Shown: positions 8,779 through 20,560, counted from the stretch's first letter. The stretch: 64,000 nucleotides of DNA from Aphanomyces cochlioides (GCA_019828595.1 JAHQRK010000007.1:2232001-2296000), one strand, 5' to 3'. Program-made: numbers and translations. Notes: generated by a model from the letters alone, not told the origin.

Positions 8779-11700
8779 CACAAATTGACAACTGAGAGGC
8801 TCACCGCAAGTTTGGTCTCCAGGGCTCCCTGAAAATCGAATCTTATATGACGATCGAATCTTGGTTCTTTTTTTCAATAGAAAAGGACGGAAGACATGGT
8901 GTCGGTGCCACGACACTCACTATCATACAAACGTTAAATATAAATTTCCGGATATGATATCCGGCATTTCCGTCCAGCAGCGATGTCACCTCTCCTTTAT
9001 GATTATATTGAATTTCACTGGTAAACCTGTGAAATTGAATAATATCCCCCATCCCCAAAGGGCCAAATGACGTCATAAGGTTTCAACATCCAATCAAAGG
9101 CGAAAAGAATCTTTGCGAGGGATTTTTCCCTCCCATGGTTTAATCCCATGGCAAGATTTCAGCGCCAAGCAAGCAGAGAATACACTCGCGAATTGTGCTG
9201 TAAACTTGCACACTCGAATGTGATGCTTGAAAGCAAACAAGGAGCGAAATTCGACTGTTCGAGAGTCACTGAAGCTTCGACTGTGCTTGGGTGACAATGG
9301 ATTTGCACATTGCAATCCAGTTACAGAAATACACTGTATGCACTCTAACGAAGAGAACCTGTAGAAAGTAATACATTTGATGAATAGGTGAAACCTGCAC
9401 ACTGGCGGCAGGAGTGTGAAGCGTCAAAGCGCATGGAGAGCTCCGACACATGGAAATTTTAAAGATTGCGCTTGCTTGGTCTTGTTATTTACTTAAATCC
9501 TTTAACCCCAGCAGGTTAGAATTTAAGCTAAACTTGATATGCTGCCGCAAAAACTCCCAGCACACGGGTCGATGCCAGCCCATAGAATTTAAATCATGTT
9601 GGAATTGAATCAAGCTTGTAGCAACAAAAGAGTCAGCTCTCGAGGATAATTGGCTTGCAATACAGACTATAATTTCTCTTTCCTTCAGAAGCTGGAGGCA
9701 ACACCAGCGTTGATTGTTTCGTCGACTCACATCGCCTTTGTCGACGAAACAATCAAAACAATGTTTTTGCCTGAGTGAAGCATGTTGCCAATGGCAGCAG
9801 TTTCCATGGTCGAGCAGACAGCGAAGCATGCTTCACTCAGGCAAAAATATCAACAACCGACCTTTGAAGTTCATTGAGGTGTGTGCAGTTGTGTTTTTTC
9901 AATAGATAAACCTTTTAAAATTTATTCTCTTGATGAGAATCTCGACTGTTTCCATGGAAATTGTGTCAAGTGTTGACAATGAATCTTGGACATGGGAATG
10001 ACCGGATGCGAAGACTACATTTTCTTGCAAGGTGTTGTAAGTTTTCATTCATGAAAAGAGGCGAATGAATCTTCAACGACAGCGCGTTATTGAAGCCCAA
10101 TCCAACAGTGACGAGATGCTAGAAACCATTGAGCTCCATACGCTTGAATCTTTTTTCATTGATCTATCGAGAGAGAAAATCACTTTGTTTGCCTTGCATT
10201 TTGTGTGCGCTAAATTCAGAACCCCATGCCTTGACTTGCAGCTGTCCTCCTACATCAACGAGTTGTGAACTTCATGTATGACACAACTGTCGTCATTTGA
10301 ACTCGATCCAATGGGTCAATCAAATCAGTCGCGGTTGATGCATCTCCCAGTCAGCATTCCCAACTGCAATTGGATTGTCTTATGGCAACGTACACTACAC
10401 AACGCTGATCAAGCTCAAACACCCCAAGCGGTGTGAGTCATAGTCTGAAATGGCTTAATCTTTTCCATTGCAAACTTTCATTGCCTTGCGATAAACTGGA
10501 AATACATCGAGCCCAAAGCCTACGAGCTGCCCCTTGGCACGAATAGCCTGGAAGGTTAACGTTATGAAGATTGTAGGATATTTTGAAGACTTGCGGGTGA
10601 AAACACGTGCGACTTTCAAGGATGGCTATGCAGGCCAAGTTTCACCCTCCATTGCAACTTGATATCAAAAGCTTGACTACGTTGTCAACATATGTACAGC
10701 CCTTCTGTCGTCACAAGGTGTAACTTATACGAAAGATTACTGCTTTGTAGGCATAAATATAGTGTCTGGAGAGCCAATTCGTGTTGATTTCGATTGTCAG
10801 AGAATCCAGCCAAGTCTGGGAGTCCAGGAGCCGATAGTTTCGGCCCGACACTATGCCCGAGAAAACTTGGCAAACGTTTGGTCAAGGACACAGTCGGTTT
10901 CATCCAGTAACGCCACTCAACAAATGAGAAAAGTGCCAACTGCTTTATCATCTGGCCAATCCAGTTATTTCATTTGTATTTATCGAACTTTGATTGGATA
11001 AGAAGAATGATACACACGAAAACATCAACTGCCTCGTGATAAAGTTCTGCTGATTACGCTTACCACAACGTGCTGGAAGTCTTCTCATGCACAGTCAAAC
11101 TTCTCGCTGACCAAGTACAATGAACTTATCAGTATATCTCTTCTTATACATTTCAGTGATTCCTTTCTAGCGGCAGTGTGAGATCGATCTTCGGACGACG
11201 GGACCAAGCAACCACACAACAAAAATTTCACTGTCGCAAGATTGACAATCTGGAAATGAAAATGTCATATCAATCAAATTAAGCGAACAAGTCTCACCAT
11301 CAAAAGTACCTGTTCATTAAGTATAGCTATGATCGGTACGTTTGTGTGGGTCGTTGACAAAGCTCTAAATGCGAGGAAGTAAATTGATGTATGCATTCGC
11401 CTTTGCCAAAGACAGTCAGAGTTGCAAGTGTACTCCTCTTGGAATGACACTGCCGTCCCTCATTATTTAGAATTGTCAAATGTCCTGAATGTTCGGGGGC
11501 ATGCCTTTGTCAATCCCGATGAGATGCTTGTCATTCAAGCGTGGATTTGACCGCTCCAGGTTTGTGAAAACGAAATGGACTGTCTGCCTTTGCAGCTTTA
11601 TGTTCCAGACTTAGCTTCAGGGGTGTTTCGCGTGATGCATTTCAAAGCCGAATTTCCAAGCAGCGGCTCGTAACTTTGGCCCATACACGAAATTCGCTCT

Positions 11701-11967
11701 TCAACGCAACGAAATGATGAGAAAACCATCTCGATTCCCCAGAGCCAAGACCCCAGCTCGCTCATAATCCCTGTTGATGCGACGAAACTTGGTCCGACAA
11801 CTTTGGTGACTTGTTTCATTTGGTTGATTTCCTTTCGAAAAATTCAAATTAATTCTTCGGGCTAATTTAGATATTTTGACCGAAATAGTCGAAGTACATG
11901 TAGTGTGAAAACCATTTCTGCGCAAACTCACTGGCTTCTTCCAAGCAGGTCTGGACGTCGTCGCAAG
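8779..11967. other. Long spacer between BTA1 and membrane kinase
   Basis: About 3.2 kb without a supportable gene. The short open frames have no recognisable motifs and no coherent codon pattern. The only structured part is a double hairpin at 9711-9847. It would contain the upstream regions of both divergent neighbours. Confidence 0.55.
9711..9847. repeat. Pair of perfect inverted repeats
   Basis: First palindrome: 15-nt arms at 9711-9725 and 9741-9755 around a 15-nt loop. Second: 21-nt arms at 9764-9784 and 9827-9847 around a 42-nt loop. Both are perfect and only 8 nt apart. They could be remnants of a foldback element or a structured transcript; no gene is associated. Confidence 0.8.
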
Positions 11968-14460
11968 ATGGCTGGATTAGTGGCAGGAACGTGTAGCGCT
12001 GCCTTCCGCTGGATTGTCTTTCATATCAAGGTGTGGGCTGTCGGCACGGGGCAAGTCTTTAGTCTCTTGGTGATCATTCTTGGCTTTTCGATCCGCCTCG
12101 CGCTTCGACCGCTCAAGCTCATCGAGACGAAAGTCAAGGTTAGACAGTTTATCTTGAAGAGTGCAGCAACCGACGTCAGAATCAAGAACGACTTCCTACG
12201 TGGGAGTCGCATGACGCCGAAATTGCCAGAGATTGATACACTGGATCATGCGATTCCAGTTCCCATCATCTTGTACTTTGCTGCTTGGAAACCTTTTGTG
12301 GTGACGGCGTACTATCTCTCAGTAATCATTATTTGCAGAGGTACTCCCACAATATTCGAGCGAACTGTGCAAGTCGCTGTATCTATATCTTTTGCCATCT
12401 TTGTCTTCATTTCGCCCTGGCTCCATGTGTGGATCATTGACGCTGTGATCATGCCGCTCTTCAGCACACCAGAGGACGTTGTAGGCGTTGCTACACCTGC
12501 ACAATATGAGCCACTGACGGAAGGACAAGAGTCTCACGAGGTCTCTACGGCTCTACCCCCCGAAGTCAAGGATACACAGGACAATACTCTTTATTGTATT
12601 CCCGTGCCTGTGGCGCCATACGTTGCAACGTGTGATCTGGGCGATGTTTCAGCAATCAATATGCCTCCAACATTTACATCCGCTACAAGCCAGGAAAGAA
12701 TTCCATCCGTGTCACGAGAAGGCAGCGTCGAGCTTAAAAAATCCGTCTCGTCGTCATCATCGTCAACGCCCAGTGCTCCAGAGATCCCAGAGACCAAGCC
12801 ACGTCCGTTGTCGACAAGTAGCGTGCGTAGCAATACTCCTCCGCCGTCGTATGCAACGTTGGCTCCAGCGTACACTCCAACTATCCCCCGCCAACAGCAA
12901 GTCGAAATCGATGTAGAGGTCGATCAGGTCGTCAAACCCTCGAAGGACAGTAGCTTCGCGGTTGCAGAGCGCCAAAAAGCAGCAACTTCCAATTTACCGC
13001 CTGAGCACGCATACGACTCATGGGATGAACCGGGCAACGTCCCAGCCAGTGCGCCGGCGTGGCAATCCCCTAGGAATTATGGGCAAATGCCTCCCCAGTA
13101 CGGCATCCTGTCGCCAACTTCTCAAGGCGGCACCACGCGTGGCTTTGAGCCAAATCGTGTCTTCCGCAGTGCAAGTCTGAATGAAATTTTGTCCCCTCGA
13201 GAGATTGAAAGCCCTCAAGACGCTGTGCATTTCCTGGCGTATGCTCCGCCCACTGTCGCAATCCAGTCCGTCTTTTCCTTGACAATTTGGGCCTTTTTGG
13301 TGAACCAACGAGAGGATATGCGCGAGCAAGCGACAGCAGAAAACGACAGAGTACGACAATTGTCACGAGAAGTCTTGTTGTCGGTCCGTCGTGGCGCTCT
13401 TGTCCATGTTAAACTCGAAGCCCCAGATGGATTTGTCATTTTGAACGACCCGGTTCAAGCCATGACTTGGCAAGGCGAGGTCACAAGCGTCAAATACAAG
13501 ATTAAATGCTTGGCATACGCTGAAATGGGCCAAGTGTTGTTCAAAGTTACGATTGTCGTCGGGTCCAAGGTCATGGTGCTCAGCTCATACGTCTTTGTTG
13601 GCAAAAGCTCGGACGAAGTGGAAGAATTATCATGTGAACTCGAAGTGCTTCCGGCAACATTTGACGAGATTTCCTACTCGGATTTGACGTTTAAAGAATT
13701 GGTTGGTCAAGGCAATTTTGGCGATGCTTTCCGCGCTGAGTATAAAGGCAAAGAAGTTGTCGTCAAGACATTGAAAGCGCAAGAGTTTGGTGAAACGAAT
13801 GAACAAATTGTACGCGAATTCAGACACGAAGCAGCTGTGCTCAATATGTTTGGCCACCATCCCAATATCGTACCGTTTGTCGGCGCATGCACAGATATAT
13901 CGCAGCCACTGACACTCGTGACCGAGTACTTACCCCACGGCAGCTTGAATCAGCAGTTAAAGCTGACCAAATTGAGTGTTCTCCAGAAGGAAACAATTTT
14001 GAAGGATGCCGCAGCGGGCGTGTTGAATATTCACGAAGGCGGCTTTATCCATCGCGATATCGCCGCGCGGAATTGTCTGGTGGATACGAATCTCCGCACA
14101 AAGATTTGTGATTTTGGCATGTGCCGCCGTGCCAATTCGTATGGCGGATCGCATGTCGGGGCGGGTGTCGGCCCGCTCAAGTACATGGCCCCTGAATCGT
14201 TGGTTCCGCCGCATTCGTTTTCGTATCGCTCTGACTCGTATACGTTTGGCGTGTTAATGTGGGAAACATTTTCCGAAGCAACTCCATTTAGTGACTTGAG
14301 CGGCCCTGAAGCTGCAGCACTTGTCCTTGAAGGGACTCGGCTCGACTTGAAAGGCGGTGCGATTCCATCCAAGTATGAAGCGCTCATGGCTCGTTGTTTT
14401 GCCGATGATCCATCCAAGCGTCCATCCATGGCTGAAATTCATCAATCGCTCAAGGTGTAA
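11968..14460 (+). CDS. Membrane-anchored TKL kinase with beta-rich module
   Basis: Predicted receptor-like TKL kinase, 830 aa, using the ATG at 11968 (MAGLVAGTCSAAFRW), the first in frame. Residues 1-60 and about 85-150 contain several hydrophobic segments, so the N-terminus sits in a membrane. Residues about 180-420 are a Ser/Pro/Thr-rich linker with a poly-serine run. The conserved module begins with FLAYAPP near residue 422 and contains IWAFLVNQREDM, LSVRRGALVHVKLEA and KVMVLSSYVFV. The kinase domain starts near 578 (GQGNFGDAF) and has VVVKTLK, HRDIAARN near 694, DFG near 714 and APES, so it should be catalytically competent. It is intronless. The closest relatives in the window are the kinases at 488 and 23260. 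Extracellular sensing parts are small, so the input signal is unclear. Confidence 0.87.
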   Translation: MAGLVAGTCSAAFRWIVFHIKVWAVGTGQVFSLLVIILGFSIRLALRPLKLIETKVKVRQFILKSAATDVRIKNDFLRGSRMTPKLPEIDTLDHAIPVPIILYFAAWKPFVVTAYYLSVIIICRGTPTIFERTVQVAVSISFAIFVFISPWLHVWIIDAVIMPLFSTPEDVVGVATPAQYEPLTEGQESHEVSTALPPEVKDTQDNTLYCIPVPVAPYVATCDLGDVSAINMPPTFTSATSQERIPSVSREGSVELKKSVSSSSSSTPSAPEIPETKPRPLSTSSVRSNTPPPSYATLAPAYTPTIPRQQQVEIDVEVDQVVKPSKDSSFAVAERQKAATSNLPPEHAYDSWDEPGNVPASAPAWQSPRNYGQMPPQYGILSPTSQGGTTRGFEPNRVFRSASLNEILSPREIESPQDAVHFLAYAPPTVAIQSVFSLTIWAFLVNQREDMREQATAENDRVRQLSREVLLSVRRGALVHVKLEAPDGFVILNDPVQAMTWQGEVTSVKYKIKCLAYAEMGQVLFKVTIVVGSKVMVLSSYVFVGKSSDEVEELSCELEVLPATFDEISYSDLTFKELVGQGNFGDAFRAEYKGKEVVVKTLKAQEFGETNEQIVREFRHEAAVLNMFGHHPNIVPFVGACTDISQPLTLVTEYLPHGSLNQQLKLTKLSVLQKETILKDAAAGVLNIHEGGFIHRDIAARNCLVDTNLRTKICDFGMCRRANSYGGSHVGAGVGPLKYMAPESLVPPHSFSYRSDSYTFGVLMWETFSEATPFSDLSGPEAAALVLEGTRLDLKGGAIPSKYEALMARCFADDPSKRPSMAEIHQSLKV

Positions 14461-15639
14461 AATTGATCATGTCACGCTCAATGGATCTATTTGGTTGGAG
14501 TAATTCTTAATATTTATGTTGCTGGGTCAATGACATTGTCGTCCTTCGTGCGAACCCATTCAACTCTTCAGGAACCGTACTGAGCCATGGTTCTTCCATT
14601 GCCATGAGGAACTGTGCGCCAGGGAAACAAGGGGACCAGTCAAGACTTTAGCATGATGCTGGGATGTCGTACAGAGCTCATCTGCCGCGCAAATCATTTG
14701 CTTTCTGTCAGTATGTCCCCCATGGAGGGGGATAAGTTAGGGGGAGTAGAATGGCCAGTTGAGTCATGGATGTGCTGGAATGTGTCAAGGAAAATATCAT
14801 CGTCGTACTCCATGCTTGAATGGGTTTCCCCCAGAATGTTGGGGGGACCACACCGTTCAATTGGCACATTGAGAGCGATCGTCGTAGCTTGCAATGATAA
14901 AGCTACGGCATCTTCTTGGCGTCAATATACGAATAGACTCTTGTGTTGGGAACCATTATTCCGATTAGATTATGTCAATTATCCACTCGACTGGTTGATA
15001 CGTAATTTCGACCATGTAACGATACAAAGGCGACCATTACGCACGCCGTGGTTTGCATGACGCCAATGTCAACCAGCAACGCTCGACAAATCCATTTTGG
15101 CGACGTTGCTCTAGTAAACTCCATCTTGCTGCGATACAAGCCGACTCAAGCTCGCCTTCTCGATGAAAATACATCCAGGAATTCATATATGAAGCAAACG
15201 TTGAAATATTCATCAGTTGATTGTTTCGAAATGTCATGAGCAAGTAGCGTTACAGTCTCGGGAGTCCACTTGAAGCTACAATGCCAGCGAGAGACAGAAG
15301 GACGCATCCAGTCCTCGTTGCGATTCCACTCGCACTGTGTATGGTCCACCTAATTGCAAACCCACGCGTCAGACAGTCGACATCTCGTCCGAGTGTTCCA
15401 ATAACTTGAAATTCATCAACTATGTACGCCAGGGAGAAGCTAATGCTTGGGCTTGCTGAATAGCGTTGACTTGGAACTTTAGTCTAGCAGCTCACTGGCG
15501 CCAAATAACAATGCAAGAGTCAAGCTGATCGCACTAGAAGTACGTACGAGACTTGATCTCAGCAGTGTGAAACACTCAACCAGCCACATGTCCCAGTACA
15601 GTACACCCACACGGTGAGCTTGATGAATTATTACCACAG
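14461..15639. other. Spacer between kinase and pseudokinase
   Basis: About 1.2 kb. A 148-codon open frame at 14614-15060 has no recognisable domain and an erratic composition, so no gene is called. Confidence 0.5.
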
Positions 15640-16674
15640 ATGACCAACAGAGTTGCTTTGATCGCTGCAGTCGTGACGGCAGTCGTCGTTCTGCTCGGCC
15701 TCACAGCGTTCATCATCGTGCGGAGACGACGACGAGATGCCAAGGACAACTACAACCAACCAGCGCCGACCAAGACGCTCGCCGTGGATGAGATGTCGTC
15801 AGCTCTAGCCACGAACGCAGCATCGTACCCAGAGCTTCTCCAGGTCCGTCTTGATGCGAATGGCCTTCAGATCTGGTTTGAATTCCAACGGAGCAATGTC
15901 TGGCGTGCTGAATACAACAGCCGAGCGGTGGCTATTCGACGAATGCGCCGTGGTGATCTTCATTTTGCAGACGAGATTCTAGCCATGAGTCGTCTCGACT
16001 CGCCGCACCTCGTTGGACTCGTTGGAGCGACTTGGACCGCGCCTGGAGATCTAGCTGCTGTTATGGAATTCGTGGACGGCCGACCGCTTCGTGATTTACT
16101 GAGCGATTCGACTGTCGCGATGACGTGGGCACCCACCAAAGTTGCCATTGCTCTTGATATTGCCCGAGGCCTGGCGTATCTCCACAGCCGACGGCCCAAG
16201 GTTTTCCTCCGAGAGCTCACTTCACGCCATGTGCTGGTCTCCCACGACCGAACTGTGGTCAAACTGAACGTGTTTCAATTGCTTTCAACTCGCGAGCGTG
16301 AACTCACAGCGCGAATGGCTGACATGGCTTGGATGGCCCCTGAAGTACTCGCAGACGACAAGGAACCAACAGAAGCGGCCGATGTGTACACTCTCGGCGT
16401 GCTTCTCACGGAGCTGGACACAAGAAAGCGACCGCTGGACGAAATCAAAGCGGCTCATGCTAAAGCAAGTGGAATTGTTGCCGGCACTCTTCGCCCTGCT
16501 CTTTCACCATCTTGTCCTCCTGCCATTCAACGCATCGTCGAAGCTTGCCTCAATCATGAACCTCGACTTCGTCCATCGTCAACAAAGGCGATGACAATGT
16601 TGGAGGAGGCTAGCAAAGATATCGAGCCGAAGAACGGGCAGACAGCTCCTCCAAGCAAGAGCGACGATCGATGA
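15640..16674 (+). CDS. Single-pass membrane TKL pseudokinase
   Basis: 344 aa from the ATG at 15640. Residues about 5-28 form one hydrophobic helix followed by RRRRR, a classic stop-transfer, so the C-terminal domain should face the cytosol. The rest aligns with a kinase fold: an N-lobe with AVAIRRMRRG, the hinge region VMEFVDGRPL, IARGLAYLHSRRPKV, an activation-segment end MAWMAPEVL, then TEAADVYTLGVLLTELD and a C-terminal RLRPS. Key catalytic residues are missing: the VAIK lysine is Arg, HRDLKxxN is replaced by LRELTSRH, DFG is absent (KLNVFQ), and no glycine loop is visible. It is therefore predicted not to transfer phosphate and may act as a scaffold or partner of the neighbouring TKL kinases. 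The reading frame is intact, which argues against simple decay. Confidence 0.82.
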   Translation: MTNRVALIAAVVTAVVVLLGLTAFIIVRRRRRDAKDNYNQPAPTKTLAVDEMSSALATNAASYPELLQVRLDANGLQIWFEFQRSNVWRAEYNSRAVAIRRMRRGDLHFADEILAMSRLDSPHLVGLVGATWTAPGDLAAVMEFVDGRPLRDLLSDSTVAMTWAPTKVAIALDIARGLAYLHSRRPKVFLRELTSRHVLVSHDRTVVKLNVFQLLSTRERELTARMADMAWMAPEVLADDKEPTEAADVYTLGVLLTELDTRKRPLDEIKAAHAKASGIVAGTLRPALSPSCPPAIQRIVEACLNHEPRLRPSSTKAMTMLEEASKDIEPKNGQTAPPSKSDDR

Positions 16675-16760
16675 AAGAAATCAAGCATGAAATATCCAAC
16701 AGCTTCAAGTGAAAGGGATAGATGAGCACCATCACGCTGAAATCCCCCAAGGATACAAAT

Positions 16761-17189
16761 GAGAGCCCACGAAACAAAATCGGTCTTCCTCTATAAATTT
16801 ATTCTCGAGATAATTGACTTCGATGTTTTTACCTTTTGAAAACTTATATTTGAGAAAAATAGAATTGAAAATTTGTTCCATAGATGAAATTGTATAGGGT
16901 GCCGGACTGTTTATCTTAATTTCAATAACTTCCGTTGTGACTTTCGATTAATTATTAGTATCAATCCATAGAGTTAAAAACGGTGATTTTACATATATAA
17001 AACTCAAAATTGAAATTTCCAAAATGTTGCGCCGACGCCGTTCGCCATCGACAATATCTCCATGAATACTTTGAATTTCGAGACGCATGATGGCTCAAAA
17101 TGTAGTCCTTGGAGTCTTAAACAAACCTCATGGTCTTAACTCGAAAGTATCAAAATGGCAATAAGTCTGATTTTGTTTCGTGGGCTCTC
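16761..17189. mobile_element. MITE-like element, 429 bp
   Basis: Perfect 21-bp inverted repeats at 16761-16781 and 17169-17189 (GAGAGCCCACGAAAC...), non-coding interior, AAAT on both outer sides as a possible target duplication. The superfamily is not assigned. Confidence 0.65.
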
Positions 17190-17333
17190 AAATATGATCG
17201 ACAACAATCGACAACTTCCAGGACTTATTAAGTACTATTAATAGTATAAAACTTCAGCTACATCAAAAAGACAACAACCAGCACGCAACCCTTTGTCTCG
17301 CATCATATGAGTGTTTTAGCTCTTAGTTTCAAG

Positions 17334-17368
17334 TGCCAATGAACTCCATATTATGGAGTTCATTGGCA
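17334..17368. repeat. Near-perfect 35-nt palindrome
   Basis: Two 17-nt arms (17334-17350 and 17352-17368) with a single-base centre. It could form a cruciform or hairpin. Confidence 0.85.
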
Positions 17369-17569
17369 ATTTGCATTTTTGCGAAGTGAGAATATGAGTT
17401 CAAGTTTTGATGAATTTGAATTTTTAGCCAATCAAATGATAAGATGGAAAATATAAACCAATCATAATTGACTAATTAATTATTTTTGACCAATCATAAT
17501 ACTAGATACTTTGTCACCTTTCTGCCTTGAGGGGAATTCGCATCCGACGACAATGTTTACTAAGCAAGG

Positions 17570-20165
17570 AGAATCAGCTGTACAAAGCTGTAGAAGATGG
17601 AGACATTTCACGCATGCGCACGTTGCTAGCTCGGGATACCAATGTCAATTGCCCCAATGGTAGAGAAGTACGTTGAGCTCTTTTGTCTGAAATTTAACGA
17701 TGCGCGGCTGGAACAGCATGGAAGAACGCCGTTGTTTGTGGCGTCGTGAGAGAACTGCTTGCACGCGCGCCGTGGTTGATATGGCTGACGAGGTAATTAA
17801 GATTATGTCCTAGTGAGCTGACGCTAAGTGGAAATAGTATGGGACGCCTCCACTCCACTTGGCATCGAAAATTGGACATGTCATCCTGGTGAAAGAGCTG
17901 TTTGCTCGAGGCGCCTCTGTCGACTTGGCTGACAGGGTAAGGCCGAATGATCACAATATTCGCTCTCTAACCTTTCGGTTTAGTATGGTGCAACGCCACT
18001 ACATCCGCATGTAAGAAGAGCCATATTTACGTCGTCAAGAAGCTCCTCGCTCATGGCAGACCGATTGACATGCCAGAAAAAGTGGTAAAGGGCACCCCGA
18101 TTATCACGCAACTGATTTGATGTCTCGAGAATAGTATGGAGATTATCCACTTCACTGGGCTGCAAAATATGGATATTTGGAAGTGATCAATGTGCTCATT
18201 GATCATGGTGCAGACGTGGTAAACAAGGTAGACAATTCAAGCTGGGACTTAAGTACACTCACTGGTCGATAGAAAGGCTTGACCCCACTGCACTATGCAA
18301 CGTATAAAGGACATTTGGAGGTCGTTCATAATCTCTTGAAGGCTGGCGCTGATCTTACAATCAAGTGCAAGGTACTATTCATTTTGCTAATTATTGCTCA
18401 TTGCGTGAAATTTTTAGGAAGGACAATATGCTAGCGACGTTGCTCGACAACCTGTCGTGAAGGGTTTTTTAGAAGAAAAATGGATGAGCTGCCCCCGCCG
18501 ACTGAAACAAGCTCATCAGTAAGGAAATTATTGGAAACCGAGTCGACTCTAACATCCACGATGAACTCGTCCAACGATGACGAGGCCACAATAATTCCAG
18601 AGCCATCACTAGATCTATATTCGATCCAGTCGGCAATGGTGGCTATTCACCAAGCTTTGCATGATTTCCCTGTCACGACATCATCAGCTATAGTCAAGAC
18701 AGTGTCGACAATATTGAGACTGTAACTGAAATTCCAGACATGCCGCGAGTGCATTTTTGCTACAAGTCTCATGGTGAAACGCATTGGTCGACACATTCTA
18801 TCCCATCAAGACGAATATCCAGATCCGCAGCTCATCTCCTTACTGCAAGATATTCAAAACTACTTTCATTTTACGCTTGACATGACGAAGTCGTGGAAAT
18901 TAATCCGCCTTTCTCCTGAGCGACAAGACGATGTTCAACACATCGTGAATGATGTCACACAATTCCAAGACCGCCTATGTCAAGCTGCCAGTCCTTTAAA
19001 AGTCAATTTAAATATTCAAGTTGAAGGCAATATTCAAGACTTGGCTACGGATCTTGCCAATATGATGACAAATATGAACGTCTTGAGCGACTGTTTTGAA
19101 TCGATCGATAAAGCAAGCTTATTACGGCTACAATTGGATCGGTTGGTCGAGCTGGCTGTTCAAATGCAGCGTGGCTTGGAGCACTATGAACGCCAAGTAA
19201 CTCTTGCCAATATTCCGCGAGATCTTGCGTTTGAAGACAGAGTGGCTTCGTGTCGAGTACAAATCGCGACCAGGACAACTGCAATCAATCAGTCACAAAC
19301 CGTTCCAAGGTCCCAGAAGGGATTAAAAATTGAATCGTGGATGCTGTCGTCGGACGACGTGAGCTTTAACCCAGAAGACTTGAGCACGTTTTTAGGACGA
19401 GGGGGCTTTGCGACTGTCTTCAGAGGAAAATACCAAGGTCAAGATGTCGCTGTCAAGCGCTTTGATCAAATTATTCTGGCGGATTCGATGGAATGGGAGA
19501 AGCTCATTGCCAAAGAAATCAAAGCATGGCAAGATATCTCGCACGAGCCGTTCGTCTTGACTTTGATTGGAGTCTGTACGAAAATTCCCGTCCCGATTCT
19601 CGTGAGCGAGCTGTGCCAAACGAATATTCGTCGCTTCGTCCGAGATTGCCCGGATGCAGTCTTGCCAATGGTCTATCAATTTGCATGTGGTATATCATCG
19701 CTCCATAGAGCGAACGTTATCCATCGAGACCTCAAAGGTGACAATGTCTTACTCACATTTCGAAACGCGGTGGCGATTGCAGACTTTGGACTCAGTCGAA
19801 CTGCCGTGAGTCTTCAAAATACACACAAAATAGCCTCAGGGACGCTGAACTGGATGAGCCCCGAACAATACTTGACAGCGCGAAATGTGACGACAAAATC
19901 CGACATTTGGTCGTTTGGTATGACTGTGTGGGAAATTATCTGTGATAAATCTCCCAATCACGATTGCTGCGCAAATGAAATCTCGGAAGCTATCCAAACG
20001 ACCCACGACCGACCAAACAAGCCCGACGACTTATCTAGCCATCTTGAACCTCTATGGACATTGATTACAAAGTGCTGGCAAAAAGAACCGACAGCTCGCC
20101 CCTCAATTGACGACGTGATTGCTTTCCTCGAGAGCAACTATTCATCAACCGAGCTGAAATTATAA
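17570..20165 (+). CDS. Ankyrin-repeat TKL kinase, N-terminal part damaged
   Basis: The 3' part (18771-20165, 464 codons) is a complete kinase: a helical linker, then GRGGFATVFRGKYQGQ, DVAVKRF, HRDLKGDNVLL, IADFGLSR, SPEQ and RPS, so activity is expected. Upstream lie six short exons separated by 45-50-nt introns, roughly one ankyrin repeat each: ending 17667, then 17717-17792, 17838-17936, 17984-18084, 18135-18227 and 18273-18371. A further exon begins at 18418. The repeats at 17838, 18135 and 18273 read cleanly (for example YGTPPLHLASKIGH). The exon at 17717-17792 lacks about 23 nt of a repeat, and the exon at 17984-18084 is out of frame by one base. A TAA at 18723-18725 also separates the linker from the kinase frame. 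The first exon and true start were not found. Either the ankyrin part has decayed, or some splice sites here are misjudged. Confidence 0.68.
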
Positions 20166-20560
20166 GCTCTCGAGTGGAGAACTCTACAGTGAGTAAATTG
20201 CCAGAGAAAAAACGTAAGTAGGCATGCCACGAGCCCCACACGATCAAAATTATTTCCGTCAGCTGAAATCATCAAACGGGACAAATCTATGCATGAAGAA
20301 CCTTTTATGCAATAAGCAAACAAGTGATAAAACCGAAGCATCGTCCAACTCAGCAGCATACACCTGACAAATTATCGCCGTCAGCTACATCACTCGATTC
20401 CCCTTGGAAATATTCGTCAAGTGGCTTCAATTGTTTCAACAAAACTCGAGACCAAAATGTCAATGGGTAGATAACAAGGGGCAACTAGATAAAGTTTAAT
20501 TCGCGCTCGTTGGCGCGATGCAGCTTTTCGACTTCATATCATAAAAATCATTGTTCAAAA
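20166..20560. other. Spacer between convergent kinase genes
   Basis: Convergent 3' flanks of the ankyrin kinase and the minus-strand kinase; AT-rich, no gene seen. Confidence 0.5.

Larger units (their letters stand above)
16675..17569. other. Spacer with MITE and palindrome
   Basis: Very A+T rich. Contains the inverted-repeat element at 16761-17189 and the near-perfect palindrome at 17334-17368; otherwise nothing is seen. Confidence 0.6.

Noticed and set aside
14614..15060. 148-codon plus-strand frame between kinases
   Set aside because: No motif, unusual composition for a protein, no supporting context.
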